Source: Microbacteriaceae bacterium (GTDB taxonomy: Bacteria; Actinomycetota; Actinomycetes; Actinomycetales; Microbacteriaceae). Taken from it: DNA of 10,835 nt. The DNA is taken from contig JAAYAS010000054.1 in assembly GCA_012719255.1 (NCBI GenBank), forward strand, positions 1 to 10,835. The letters run 5' to 3'. The translations under genes were made by a program, and so were the position numbers. The notes below the pieces were generated by a model. That model searched no databases and was not told where the DNA came from. It saw nothing but the letters and a program-made list of their open reading frames with translations. Numbering within the stretch: position 1 is the first letter of the stretch; the number at the start of each line of letters is the position of its first letter. Below are positions 1 to 6,602 of this stretch, in pieces.

Positions 1-96
1 CAGGCTAACGAACCAATCCTACGCGCCGTCCATTCGAGAGCATGGAGGGTCGCCGAGGGCGCACGGATGCGGCGGTGCTAGTCGGCGCCGGGGCGG

Positions 97-627
97 CTAC
101 TCGGCGCGCAGCGCGGCGCCCGGGTCGTCGCACTCGCAGCGCTCGGGGCTCCACGCCGATTCGCGCAGCGCCCAGTCGCCGATCGGGTTCGCGCCGGGGC
201 CGGCCGCGAGGGCGTGGCCGGCGAGCGCGTGCAGGCACTTCACGCGGGTCGGCATGCCGCCGGCGGTGACGTTCGCGAGCTCGTCGACGCGCTCGATCGA
301 CTCGCGGGTGCGGAGGTACTGCTCGTGGGCGCGCTCGTAGGCGGCGCGCAGCTCGTCGTCGTCGGCGAGCGCCTCCTGCATCCGCACCATGAGCTGCGCG
401 ACCTCGAGCCGCGACATCTCGGCGGTCGCCGCCGGATGGGTGAGGTAGAAGAGCGTCGGGAACGGGGTGCCGTCGTCGAGCCGCGGCGCGGTGACGACGA
501 CGACGGGGTTGCCGCAGGCGCAGCGGGCGCCGATGCCGATCACGCCGCGGGCGGGTCGGCCGAGCTGCGCCGTGACGACGGCGATGTCGCGCTCGGTGGC
601 GGGCGGGAAGGCGGGGGCGTCGGTCAC
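97..627 (-). CDS. DUF501 family protein
   Basis: Protein of 176 residues matching the actinobacterial DUF501 family, whose biochemical role is not established. Family hallmarks seen: RCACGNPVVV (residues 35-44), the DGTPFPTLFYLTHP segment (52-65), and near the C-terminus VKCLHALAGHALA (129-141) followed by NPIGDWAL (147-154). Cysteines 36, 38, 131, 164 and 166 might bind metal, which is inference. The start is the GTG at 627, because it gives a normal family length and overlaps the stop of the upstream ftsB-like gene by 4 nt (GTGA, 624-627), a classic coupling arrangement. The reading frame stays open far upstream into eno, but that part is antisense noise. In many actinobacteria this gene follows eno and ftsB and precedes a Ppx/GppA phosphatase gene, which would lie beyond the left edge here. 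Family call is firm; function is unknown. Confidence 0.9.
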   Translation of the reverse strand: MTDAPAFPPATERDIAVVTAQLGRPARGVIGIGARCACGNPVVVVTAPRLDDGTPFPTLFYLTHPAATAEMSRLEVAQLMVRMQEALADDDELRAAYERAHEQYLRTRESIERVDELANVTAGGMPTRVKCLHALAGHALAAGPGANPIGDWALRESAWSPERCECDDPGAALRAE

Positions 628-1109
628 GGGGTCTCCTCGCCCTCGGCGGGCGGCTCGGTCGGTTCGGGGGATGCGGGCGCTTCGGGCGCGGGCGGCTCGG
701 CCTCGCCCGCGCGGATGAGCGAGTCGAGGTAGAGCGCGGCGGGGTCGGAGTCGGTGACGTGCTGGTCGACCGACACGTCGACCGGCGCGGTCGGCGTGCG
801 GTCGCCGCTCGTGTCGAGCACGGTGTAGGCGGTGTCGCCGGGCTCGACGAACAGCAGCCGACCGCGGGCCTGCGACTTCACGAACGAGGGGTCGTCCCAG
901 CGGGCGCGCTCGGTCTCGAGCGCCTCGGCCGCGTCGGTCGCGACGGCGATCTCCTCCTCGAGCGCGCGGATGCGCTGCTGCTGCGCGACGAGCTGGTTGA
1001 TCGTCGGCGCGAGCAGCGCCACCGCGCCGACGAGCACGACGAGCAGCAGCAGCGAGCCGCCGGTGGGGCGGCGCGCCGGGCGCTTCGCGGGGGGCTCGTT
1101 CGCAGGCAT
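624..1109 (-). CDS. FtsB/DivIC-like septum formation initiator protein
   Basis: Bitopic membrane protein of 161 residues in the FtsB/DivIC family, which in other bacteria works in the FtsQLB-type divisome subcomplex that activates septal wall synthesis. Visible order: a short basic cytoplasmic N-terminus (about 1-17, rich in Lys/Arg/Pro), one hydrophobic helix (18-37), a likely coiled coil (38-71), then the family segment WDDPSFVKSQARGRLLFVEPG (71-91) outside the membrane. The tail (137-161) is a Pro/Glu-rich low-complexity extension. ATG at 1109 is preferred over an in-frame upstream start at 1178, because the upstream residues are unlike a membrane-protein N-terminus and 1109 places the basic stretch directly before the helix. 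Lies downstream of eno and overlaps the DUF501 gene, the usual actinobacterial order. Confidence 0.9.
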   Translation of the reverse strand: MPANEPPAKRPARRPTGGSLLLLVVLVGAVALLAPTINQLVAQQQRIRALEEEIAVATDAAEALETERARWDDPSFVKSQARGRLLFVEPGDTAYTVLDTSGDRTPTAPVDVSVDQHVTDSDPAALYLDSLIRAGEAEPPAPEAPASPEPTEPPAEGEETP

Positions 1110-1118
1110 GATCCTGCC

Positions 1119-1124
1119 ATTGTC
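1119..1124 (-). promoter_or_regulatory. Possible -10 box of the ftsB-like gene
   Basis: Minus-strand GACAAT lies 9 nt before the ATG at 1109, after a strong hairpin that could end eno transcription. A start site here would give a leader of only a few bases. No TTGACA-like -35 is visible, so support is weak. Confidence 0.25.
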
Positions 1125-1194
1125 GCGGATGCGGCCGGGAGCGGGCCGCGCCCACGCCGCCGGGGCGCCCCCGCGCATCCCCGGGAACGGCGAC

Positions 1195-1222
1195 GGGGCC
1201 GCCCCCGCGAGGGAACGGCCCC
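1195..1222 (-). terminator. GC-rich hairpin behind eno
   Basis: GGGGCCG (1195-1201) pairs with CGGCCCC (1216-1222). Inside it a CCC/GGG stem closes a four-base loop across a 2x2 mismatch, for about 10 pairs in total. It begins 20 nt after the eno stop on the minus strand. There is no T-tract, so it is either a U-tract-less actinobacterial terminator or a processing/attenuation hairpin between eno and the ftsB-like gene. Confidence 0.45.
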
Positions 1223-1241
1223 GTGCTCCGGGTGCGGGCGA

Positions 1242-2522
1242 CTACGCGGTGTAGCGCGGGAAGGCGCTGCGGCCGGCGTAGACGGCCTGCTCGCCGAGCT
1301 CCTCCTCGATGCGGAGCAGCTCGTTGTACTTCGCGACGCGGTCGGTGCGGGCGGGCGCGCCGGTCTTGATCTGACCGCAGTTGGTGGCGACGGCGAGGTG
1401 CGCGATGGTCGTGTCCTCGGTCTCGCCCGAGCGGTGCGAGAGCACGGCGGTGTACTGGTGGCGCTGCGCGAGGGCGACGGCGTCGAGCGTCTCGGTGAGC
1501 GTGCCGATCTGGTTCACCTTGACGAGGATCGAGTTCGCGACGCCGAGCTCGAGGCCCTTCTGCAGGCGCTCGGGGTTGGTGACGAACAGGTCGTCGCCGA
1601 CGAGCTGCACCTTGCCGCCGATGGCCTCGGTGAGCTTCACGTACGAGTCCCAGTCGTCCTCGGCGAGCGGGTCCTCGATCGTGACGATCGGGTACTCCTC
1701 GATGAGCTGCTCGTAGAACTCGATCATCTTCTCGGTCGAGTAGTCCTCGCCCTCGAACTTGTAGACGCCGTCCTCGAAGAACTCGGTCGACGCGACGTCC
1801 ATGCCGAGCACGATGTCGCGGCCGAGCTCGAAGCGGGTCTCGCCGATCGCCTCGACGATGAGGTCGAGCGCCTCGCGGGTCGACGCGACGTCGGGGGCGA
1901 AGCCGCCCTCGTCGCCGAGGCCGGTCGACAGGCCCTTCGAGAGGATCGTCTTCTTCAGCTGGTGGTAGACCTCGGCGCCCCACTGCAGCGACTGCTTGAA
2001 CGACTCGGCGCCGATCGGCAGGATCATGAACTCCTGCACGTCGACGCCGTTGTCGGCGTGCTCGCCGCCGTTGATGATGTTCATCATCGGCACCGGGAGC
2101 ACGTGGGCGTTCGCGCCGCCGATGTAGCGGTACAGCGAGAGGCCGGCCGAGTCGGCGGCGGCGTGCGCGTTCGCGAGGCTCACGCCGAGGATCGCGTTGG
2201 CGCCGAGGCGCGACTTGTTGTCGGTGCCGTCGAGCTCGATGAGCTCGGCGTCGAGGGCGCGCTGGTCGTTCGCGTCGAAGAACTCGACCGCGGGGTCGAT
2301 CTCGTCGGCGACGCCCTGCACGGCCTTCTCGACGCCCTTGCCGAGGTAGCGCTCGGCGTCGCCGTCGCGCAGCTCGTAGGCTTCGAAGGCGCCGGTCGAG
2401 GCGCCCGACGGCACTGCGGCGCGGCCCTGCGAACCGTCTTCGAGGGTGACCTCGACCTCGACGGTGGGGTTGCCGCGGGAGTCGAGGATCTCGCGGGCGT
2501 GGACGTCAACGATGTACGACAC
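1242..2522 (-). CDS. eno: Enolase (phosphopyruvate hydratase)
   Basis: Complete 426-residue enolase, the usual length. It dehydrates 2-phosphoglycerate to phosphoenolpyruvate in cytoplasmic glycolysis. Every catalytic landmark is present: mobile loop SGAST (39-43), His155 in NGGEHADNG, Glu164 in VQEF, Glu205 in GDEGG (acid/base pair member), Mg ligands Asp242, Glu283 (IEDP) and Asp310 (GDD), Lys335 in LVKVNQIGT (general base), His363-Arg364-Ser365 in SHRSGE and Lys386 in QIKTG. The start is a GTG at 2522, preceded at six bases by a textbook Shine-Dalgarno GGAGGAG (2529-2535); the peptide then begins SYIVDVHAREILDSRGNPT as in other enolases. It has its own leader with a candidate -10 box and is followed by a strong hairpin, so it may be transcribed both alone and with the downstream division gene. 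Confidence 0.99.
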   Translation of the reverse strand: MSYIVDVHAREILDSRGNPTVEVEVTLEDGSQGRAAVPSGASTGAFEAYELRDGDAERYLGKGVEKAVQGVADEIDPAVEFFDANDQRALDAELIELDGTDNKSRLGANAILGVSLANAHAAADSAGLSLYRYIGGANAHVLPVPMMNIINGGEHADNGVDVQEFMILPIGAESFKQSLQWGAEVYHQLKKTILSKGLSTGLGDEGGFAPDVASTREALDLIVEAIGETRFELGRDIVLGMDVASTEFFEDGVYKFEGEDYSTEKMIEFYEQLIEEYPIVTIEDPLAEDDWDSYVKLTEAIGGKVQLVGDDLFVTNPERLQKGLELGVANSILVKVNQIGTLTETLDAVALAQRHQYTAVLSHRSGETEDTTIAHLAVATNCGQIKTGAPARTDRVAKYNELLRIEEELGEQAVYAGRSAFPRYTA

Positions 2523-2528
2523 GGAATG

Positions 2529-2535
2529 CTCCTCC
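2529..2535 (-). promoter_or_regulatory. Ribosome binding site of eno
   Basis: Minus-strand GGAGGAG with a six-base spacer to the GTG at 2522. It decides the non-ATG start and suggests strong translation, as expected for enolase. Confidence 0.85.
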
Positions 2536-2564
2536 GGTAGGGATAGTGCGAGGTACGCGCGGTC

Positions 2565-2570
2565 AGTCTA
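2565..2570 (-). promoter_or_regulatory. Candidate -10 box of the eno promoter
   Basis: Minus-strand TAGACT fits the actinobacterial TANNNT pattern and lies in the 77-bp gap between the C45 gene and eno. It would give a leader of roughly 35-40 nt. No clear -35 is visible 17 bp upstream, where the sequence is only C/G. Confidence 0.4.
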
Positions 2571-2599
2571 TCCAGCGCGGGCGGCGCGCGGGTGGCTGT

Positions 2600-3694
2600 T
2601 CAGAGCGCGAGGCCGCGCAGCGGCGCCCCGCCCCGCGGCAGGCCCGCGACGAACTCGATGCACCGCTGCGACGGCCGGGTGACGACGGTCGCGAGCGTGT
2701 GCCAGCGATCGCCGAGCCCGGCGCCCGGATCGGGCACGCAGCTGAGCCGGCCGACCGCCTCGGGCGCGGTGTCGAGCAGGTCGAGCAGGCCCTCGGAGTC
2801 GGGGATGCGGGGGCCGCCGGCGGTGCGCTCGCGCAGCAGCGCCTCGCGGGCGATCGCGTCGTCGGCCGACTCGCGGTCGGCGGGGTCGTCGCGCTCGCCG
2901 CGCCGCAGCTCGGGGGTCTGGAAGCGGTTCGCGTGCACGAGCCAGCCGTCGCGCGGCTCGACGAGGCCGATGCCGGCGGGCGAGAGCTCGATGGTGACGC
3001 CCCGCTCGCCGTCGTGCACCGTGAGCGCCGACGACGCCGACACCGGCGCCTCTGCGGCGATCGCGATCGCGTCGTCGACATTCTCGGCCTCCCCGAGGAT
3101 GCGCGCGGCGACGAGGTGCACCGGCGCACCGCCCGCGTGATCGTCGTCGTGGAGGAGGATGTCGAGGTGGAGGCCGACGCCGGCCGAGTTCACGCCGATC
3201 TTCGCGAGGATGCCCGCCTCGGTGATGCCCGCCCAGTCGAGCGCACCGCCGCGGCAGCGCACCGGGTGCCAGTAGGGCGCGAGGTGGTCGTGCCAGTCCC
3301 AGGTCTGGATGCCGGCGATGCCGGGCCGCACCGCCACCGAGCACTCGCGGGCCGCGGACGGGGAGCCGTGCCGCCGGGTCTCGGCGAGCAGCTCGGTGCG
3401 GGCGTTGAGGAGCCACGCGTCGCGCTCATCGACGCCGGCGCCCTCGGCGAGCCCGGCGAGCTCGGCGGCGCCGTCGGGCCACCACTCGGCGACGGTCGCC
3501 CGGGTGCGCTCGAGCGACGCGTCGAGGTCGATCGCGCCGGCGGCGGCGATGAGCCGCGCGTACTCGTCGCGCAGCCCCGCCACCCGCTCGCCGAGCAGCG
3601 CGCCGCGGGCCCGGCCGCGCGCCCGCGGCCCGGGTGCGTCGACGTCGACGACGGCCGGGCGCCGCCCGGCGACCGCCGCATCCTGCGCCCGCAT
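2600..3694 (-). CDS. C45-family peptidase/acyltransferase (Ntn hydrolase, IAT-like)
   Basis: Protein of 364 residues resembling the C45 family (isopenicillin N acyltransferase-like), whose members self-cleave before a cysteine and then hydrolyse or transfer acyl groups on amides. Landmarks: LLNARTELL (95-103), a motif typical just before the cleavage site; then ECSV with Cys118 as predicted N-terminal nucleophile; QTWDWHDHL (130-138) matching the family QNWDW box; KIGVNSAGVGL (165-175); SSALTVHD (221-228); and GWLVHANRF (250-258) in place of the more usual HTNHF. Processing between Glu117 and Cys118 would give about 12.5 and 26 kDa chains. ATG at 3694 lies 11 nt after the hisS stop, with TGAGG overlapping that stop as ribosome binding site, so it is probably cotranscribed with hisS. 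The natural substrate cannot be read from sequence, and no beta-lactam genes are near. Confidence 0.82.
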   Translation of the reverse strand: MRAQDAAVAGRRPAVVDVDAPGPRARGRARGALLGERVAGLRDEYARLIAAAGAIDLDASLERTRATVAEWWPDGAAELAGLAEGAGVDERDAWLLNARTELLAETRRHGSPSAARECSVAVRPGIAGIQTWDWHDHLAPYWHPVRCRGGALDWAGITEAGILAKIGVNSAGVGLHLDILLHDDDHAGGAPVHLVAARILGEAENVDDAIAIAAEAPVSASSALTVHDGERGVTIELSPAGIGLVEPRDGWLVHANRFQTPELRRGERDDPADRESADDAIAREALLRERTAGGPRIPDSEGLLDLLDTAPEAVGRLSCVPDPGAGLGDRWHTLATVVTRPSQRCIEFVAGLPRGGAPLRGLAL

Positions 3695-3705
3695 CGCCCG
3701 GCGCC

Positions 3706-5013
3706 TCAGCCGAGCCGCTCGAGCGCGATCGACGAGGGGTCGTCGAGGTGCTCGGGGCGCAGGTGCACGACGTGGGTGAAGCCCTCGGCGACGGCGCGCT
3801 CGAGGAGGTTGCGCACGTTCTTCGGCCGCTTCTCGACGCGGACGCGGCGGCCGGGGGCGAGCAGCGCCGCCTTGCCGCGCATCACCTCGGCGACGGGCAT
3901 CCGCTTGTCGACGAGCACGAGCACCGCCTCGCCGGCGGCGCCCTCGCGCTCCTCGACGAGGTCGACGATGCGCTCGAAGCCGATCGAGAAGCCGCAGGCG
4001 GCGACGTCCTGGCCGAGGAAGCGGCCGATCATCCCGTCGTAGCGGCCGCCGCCGCCGACCGACGAGCCCGAGGCCGGGTGGGCGACCTCGAAGATCGTGC
4101 CGGTGTAGTAGCCCATGCCGCGCACGAGCGTCGGGTCGTAGACGAGCGGCAGCGCCGCTCCCCCGAGCCGCACCGACTCGGCGACGCCGCCGAGCGCCTC
4201 GGCGGCTTCGACGACGGCGGGCTCGGCGCGCATCCCGTCGGGGAGCGAGTCGAGGATCGCCGCGGCGGTGAGCTCGATGCCCGCCTCGATGCGCGGCGCC
4301 CAGCCGGCGAGCGCCTCGCGCAGCCGCGCCGAGGCGGCGGCGTCGACGGGCTCGAGCTCGGCGACGACGCCGTCGACGCCGATCTTGTCGAGCTTGTCGA
4401 CCGAGATGAGCGCGCCGGGCTGCGCCTCGGGCGCGAAGCCGCACCAGTCGAGCAGGCCCGTGAGCAGGCGGCGGTCGTTCACGCGGATCGTGCAGTCGTC
4501 GAGCCCGAGCGCCGCGAGCGCCGCGGTGCCGGCGACGAGCAGCTCGGCCTCGGCGAGCGGCGTCGGGTCGCCGAGGATGTCGATGTCGCACTGCACGAAC
4601 TGCCGGTAGCGGCCCTTCTGCGGCCGCTCGGCGCGCCAGACGGGCCCGATCTGCATCGCCCGGAACACCGTCGGCAGCACGCCCCGGTGGGTGGCGGTGA
4701 AGCGCGCGAGCGGCACCGTGAGGTCGAAGCGCAGGCCGAGGTCGCTGAGCGCGAGCGGATCGGCGGCGTCGGCCGCCGCCTGCAGATCGGCCTGCTCGAG
4801 ACCGCGGCGGAGCACCGCGAACGAGAGCTTCTCGTTGTCGCCGCCCATGCCCGAGTGCAGCCGCGCCGAGTCCTCGACGACCGGGGTCTCGATCTCGTCG
4901 AACCCGTGCGCCGAGTACGTCTCGCGGATGGTGGCGAGCACGCGCTCGCGGCGGCGCTTGTCGGCGGGCAGGAAGTCGCGCATGCCGCGCGGCGGGTTGA
5001 TCTGAGTGGCCAT
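3706..5013 (-). CDS. hisS: Histidyl-tRNA synthetase
   Basis: Complete class II histidyl-tRNA synthetase of 435 residues that charges tRNA-His in the cytoplasm. N-terminus has the typical RGMRDFLPAD (9-18). The TVPLAR segment (99-104) follows RFDL. Class II motif 2 is VFRAMQIGPVWRAERP (116-131) with RYRQFVQCDIDI (135-146). The histidine-specific signature appears as LVRGMGYYTGTIFE (296-309), followed by SSVGGGGRYDGM (317-328) and motif 3 GFSIGFERI (341-349). The last 75 residues, from about 361, form the anticodon-binding domain, with LVLVDKRM at its start and a shortish C-terminus. ATG at 5013 is supported by the conserved N-terminus. The leader has no good Shine-Dalgarno but a GATAAT box 6 nt upstream, suggesting a leaderless mRNA. 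The C45 gene follows 11 nt downstream. Confidence 0.97.
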   Translation of the reverse strand: MATQINPPRGMRDFLPADKRRRERVLATIRETYSAHGFDEIETPVVEDSARLHSGMGGDNEKLSFAVLRRGLEQADLQAAADAADPLALSDLGLRFDLTVPLARFTATHRGVLPTVFRAMQIGPVWRAERPQKGRYRQFVQCDIDILGDPTPLAEAELLVAGTAALAALGLDDCTIRVNDRRLLTGLLDWCGFAPEAQPGALISVDKLDKIGVDGVVAELEPVDAAASARLREALAGWAPRIEAGIELTAAAILDSLPDGMRAEPAVVEAAEALGGVAESVRLGGAALPLVYDPTLVRGMGYYTGTIFEVAHPASGSSVGGGGRYDGMIGRFLGQDVAACGFSIGFERIVDLVEEREGAAGEAVLVLVDKRMPVAEVMRGKAALLAPGRRVRVEKRPKNVRNLLERAVAEGFTHVVHLRPEHLDDPSSIALERLG

Positions 5014-5019
5014 TGCTCC

Positions 5020-5025
5020 ATTATC
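5020..5025 (-). promoter_or_regulatory. Candidate -10 box for leaderless hisS
   Basis: Minus-strand GATAAT ends exactly six bases before the hisS ATG. A polymerase using it would start at or next to the A of the ATG. The intervening GGAGCA is too close to the start to be a good ribosome site. The box abuts a perfect hairpin on its upstream side. Confidence 0.45.
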
Positions 5026-5048
5026 GCCCGGGCCGGGCGGCCCGGGCG
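5025..5048 (-). terminator. Perfect 10-bp GC hairpin between the PIG-L-like gene and hisS
   Basis: CGCCCGGGCC (5025-5034) and GGCCCGGGCG (5039-5048) are exact reverse complements around a four-base loop. The stem lies 19 nt after the PIG-L-like stop and its last base is shared with the hisS -10 box. No T-tract follows. It may end upstream transcription so that hisS runs from its own promoter; it occupies the -35 region of that promoter. Confidence 0.5.
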
Positions 5049-5067
5049 CTCCGGGTGCGGTCGGCGG

Positions 5068-5757
5068 CTACTTCGCGAGCTCGGTGAAGAACGCCGGCGC
5101 CTCGCCGACGCCGGTGCCGAAGTGCTCGTTCTTGAAGAGCTGGCCGACGACGAGCTTCGGGAAGGCGAGCCCGCGGGCGAGCAGCCGCGAGAACCGGTCG
5201 GCGCCGCCGCCGACCGCCTGCATCGCCGACCACTTGCGGTCGAACGCCTTGCCGGCCTTGATGTCGTAGGCGAGGTCGTCCTTCGACGGGAACTGCGCGA
5301 TCTGCGACTCCTCGAGCGGCACCTCCTTGCGGAGCGTCTTCGCGAGCTGCACGCCGCGGTCGACGAGCTCGCGCGGCAGCGCGGCCTCGACCGAGGGGGC
5401 CCCGAGCTCGTTCGCGAGGGCGTGCGCGATCTCGTGGGCGCGCACGTGCGTCGGCTCGTGCACGACGCCGATCGAGTTGTAGCCGAGGATGAGCTCGGGC
5501 CGGTCGTCGCCGACGAGCTCGAGGATGCGGCCGGTCGCCTCGTTGAGCGGCACCGCCGACTCGGCCTCGAGCTCGAGCGGGTAGCCGAGCGTCTCGAGGC
5601 GGGCGATGCCGAGCCCGTCGGCGAGGCCCCCGGGCGCCTCGCCGGTGAGCAGCACGACGACGACGCGGTGGCCGGCGTCGGCGAGCCGGGCGATCGTGCC
5701 GCCGGTGAGCAGCGGGACATCGGCGGGGGCGGCGTGGATCGCGAGCACGGTGGCCAT
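5068..5757 (-). CDS. PIG-L/LmbE-fold protein with degenerate active site
   Basis: 229 residues with the overall pattern of PIG-L/LmbE zinc deacetylases (relatives: MshB and Mca of mycothiol metabolism). The N-terminus MATVLAIHAAPADV is followed by LLTGGTIARLADAGHRVVVVLLTGE (16-40), the family's GGT..RLA..GH strand-helix-strand. The catalytic HPDDE box, however, reads A10-P11-A12-D13-V14, losing the first zinc His and the general-base Asp. The later HPDH box reads E101-P102-T103-H104, keeping only the last His. It therefore looks like a pseudoenzyme or an enzyme with altered chemistry. The reading frame is intact with normal codon bias, so it is not a decayed pseudogene. ATG at 5757 has a good ribosome site, AAGGAG, six bases upstream. 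The second half (125-229) has no motif I recognise. Fold assignment is fairly sure; function unknown. Confidence 0.75.
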   Translation of the reverse strand: MATVLAIHAAPADVPLLTGGTIARLADAGHRVVVVLLTGEAPGGLADGLGIARLETLGYPLELEAESAVPLNEATGRILELVGDDRPELILGYNSIGVVHEPTHVRAHEIAHALANELGAPSVEAALPRELVDRGVQLAKTLRKEVPLEESQIAQFPSKDDLAYDIKAGKAFDRKWSAMQAVGGGADRFSRLLARGLAFPKLVVGQLFKNEHFGTGVGEAPAFFTELAK

Positions 5758-5777
5758 CGGGGGCTCCTTCGGTTCGG

Positions 5778-5807
5778 CGGGTCCGGCGGTCGCCGGACGC
5801 GGACCCG
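5778..5807. promoter_or_regulatory. Interlocked inverted repeats upstream of the PIG-L-like gene
   Basis: Two overlapping dyads share bases. TCCGGCG (5782-5788) / CGCCGGA (5791-5797) is a tight 7-bp palindrome with a two-base centre. CGGGTCCG (5778-5785) / CGGACCCG (5800-5807) is an 8-bp outer pair. The two pairings exclude each other because they compete for 5782-5785. They lie 20-50 bp before the ATG at 5757, next to a possible -10 box at 5812-5817, so an operator or a switching leader hairpin are both possible. GC-rich DNA makes chance palindromes common. Confidence 0.35.
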
Positions 5808-5811
5808 GCCG

Positions 5812-5817
5812 ATGGTA
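5812..5817 (-). promoter_or_regulatory. Possible -10 box of the PIG-L-like gene
   Basis: Minus-strand TACCAT fits TANNNT and would place the start site inside the adjacent inverted repeats, with a leader of about 45-50 nt. No -35 consensus is visible. Confidence 0.3.
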
Positions 5818-5882
5818 GCGGCGCCCTCCGACGATCGGATGAGCGTTCCGCGCGGGGCCGCGCGGGGCGCCGCGCGCCGTGA

Positions 5883-5888
5883 TGGGAT
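5883..5888 (+). promoter_or_regulatory. Possible leaderless -10 box of the gene at 5895
   Basis: TGGGAT ends six bases before the ATG at 5895, and no Shine-Dalgarno is present. It matches TATAAT at only three positions. The case rests on the identical spacing seen at other genes here. Confidence 0.22.
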
Positions 5889-5894
5889 GTCCCC

Positions 5895-6518
5895 ATGAAC
5901 GCCGCCGTCCCGCCGCCCGCGCCCGACGAGATCCGCGTGCCGCTGCCGAAGCAGCGCGGCGCGATGCTGGTCGCGGCCGCCGTCTGCCTGCCGCTCGGCG
6001 GCCTCGCCGCGTTCTCGCCCTGGATGCCGCAGGAGTGGTTCGAGGAGCCGACCCCGATCGGCATCCTCGTGCTCGGCTGGTTCTTCTTCCTCCTCGGCGT
6101 CGCGTTCCTCGTCGCCGCCTTCGCGCTCGCCCGCGCCCGCTGGTTCGCGGTGTCGCCGCGCGGCCTCGCCTACGTCGACCCGAGGATGCCGAAGGAGGAG
6201 TGGGCCTTCGCCTGGCCCGAGCTCGCCTTCGTCGAGGTGCGCACCGCGCAGGTGCGAGCGGTCCGGCGCGGACTCAGCGGCATGCTGATGCGGCCGCCGC
6301 ACCGCGTGCGGCTCGTGCTCATGCCGATGACGGTCGCCGATCTCGAGCGCTGCCCCGCGCTGCGCATCAGCCACGGCACCGCCGGCCCGGGCACCGCGAT
6401 GGCCGCCCTCGGCGACGTGCCGCGGATCGTGCCCGAGCTCGACGCGGCGCTGCGCCGGTACGGCGGCCCGAAGTACCGCGGCGTGCACGACGAGGGCCAG
6501 GTCGTCGGCCGGCTCTGA
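5895..6518 (+). CDS. Two-helix membrane protein, possible PH-like domain
   Basis: 207 residues, no named family recognised with certainty. The N-terminus is Pro-rich and probably cytoplasmic (1-20). Two hydrophobic helices follow (about 23-43 and 54-79) with a short acidic external loop WFEEPTP (48-54). Then RWFAVSPRGLAYVDPRMPKEEWAFAWPELAFVEVRTA (82-118, quoted in pieces: WFAVSPRGLAYVDPR and FAWPELAFVEV) has the alternating-strand look of membrane-anchored bacterial PH domains, in which FxVSPRGL and the WPE(L/I)xxV strand recur. A soluble PH protein is encoded three genes downstream. The remaining 80 residues are a mixed strand/helix region ending in a polar tail. ATG at 5895 is chosen because the two helices need this N-terminus. 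Divergent from the PIG-L-like gene across 137 bp. Confidence 0.72.
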   Translation: MNAAVPPPAPDEIRVPLPKQRGAMLVAAAVCLPLGGLAAFSPWMPQEWFEEPTPIGILVLGWFFFLLGVAFLVAAFALARARWFAVSPRGLAYVDPRMPKEEWAFAWPELAFVEVRTAQVRAVRRGLSGMLMRPPHRVRLVLMPMTVADLERCPALRISHGTAGPGTAMAALGDVPRIVPELDAALRRYGGPKYRGVHDEGQVVGRL

Positions 6519-6556
6519 CCGCCGACGGCCACGAACCGGTAACCCGCCGGGCGTAA

Positions 6557-6572
6557 CGTCGGAACCCCGACG
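6557..6572 (+). promoter_or_regulatory. Small hairpin before the flavodoxin-domain gene
   Basis: CGTCGG (6557-6562) pairs exactly with CCGACG (6567-6572) around AACC. It sits about 40 nt after the upstream stop and 20 nt before the ribosome site of the next gene. It could be a weak terminator, a leader hairpin or chance. Confidence 0.25.
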
Positions 6573-6602
6573 GCCGGGGGCTCGCGGCATCCGGAGGCCA
6601 GC

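Noticed and set aside
1..96. Start of a Ppx/GppA gene or a short peptide (MLSNGRR...) downstream of the DUF501 gene
   Set aside because: The short frame ends after 12 codons with no ribosome site, and no Ppx motif is visible; that gene, if present, is beyond the edge. A minus-strand TAGGAT (16-21) could be its -10 box but stands alone.
80..101. Terminator hairpin over the DUF501 stop codon
   Set aside because: The stem has two mismatches and an almost absent loop, so pairing is not convincing.
759..2540. 593-codon plus-strand open frame opposite eno
   Set aside because: Antisense frame held open by high GC; composition is Arg/Leu/Val/Glu monotony and the real gene on the other strand has every enolase residue.
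2546..4042. 498-codon plus-strand frame opposite the C45 gene
   Set aside because: Shadow frame; the minus strand has the NARTE, ECSV and WDW motifs in order.
5014..5067. T-box or other riboswitch in front of hisS
   Set aside because: Only 54 nt and GC-only; no T-box sequence or specifier loop, and the likely transcript has no leader.
3634..5898. 754-codon plus-strand open frame opposite hisS and the PIG-L-like gene
   Set aside because: Low-complexity Arg/Glu/Ala/Val-rich shadow of convincingly conserved minus-strand genes.
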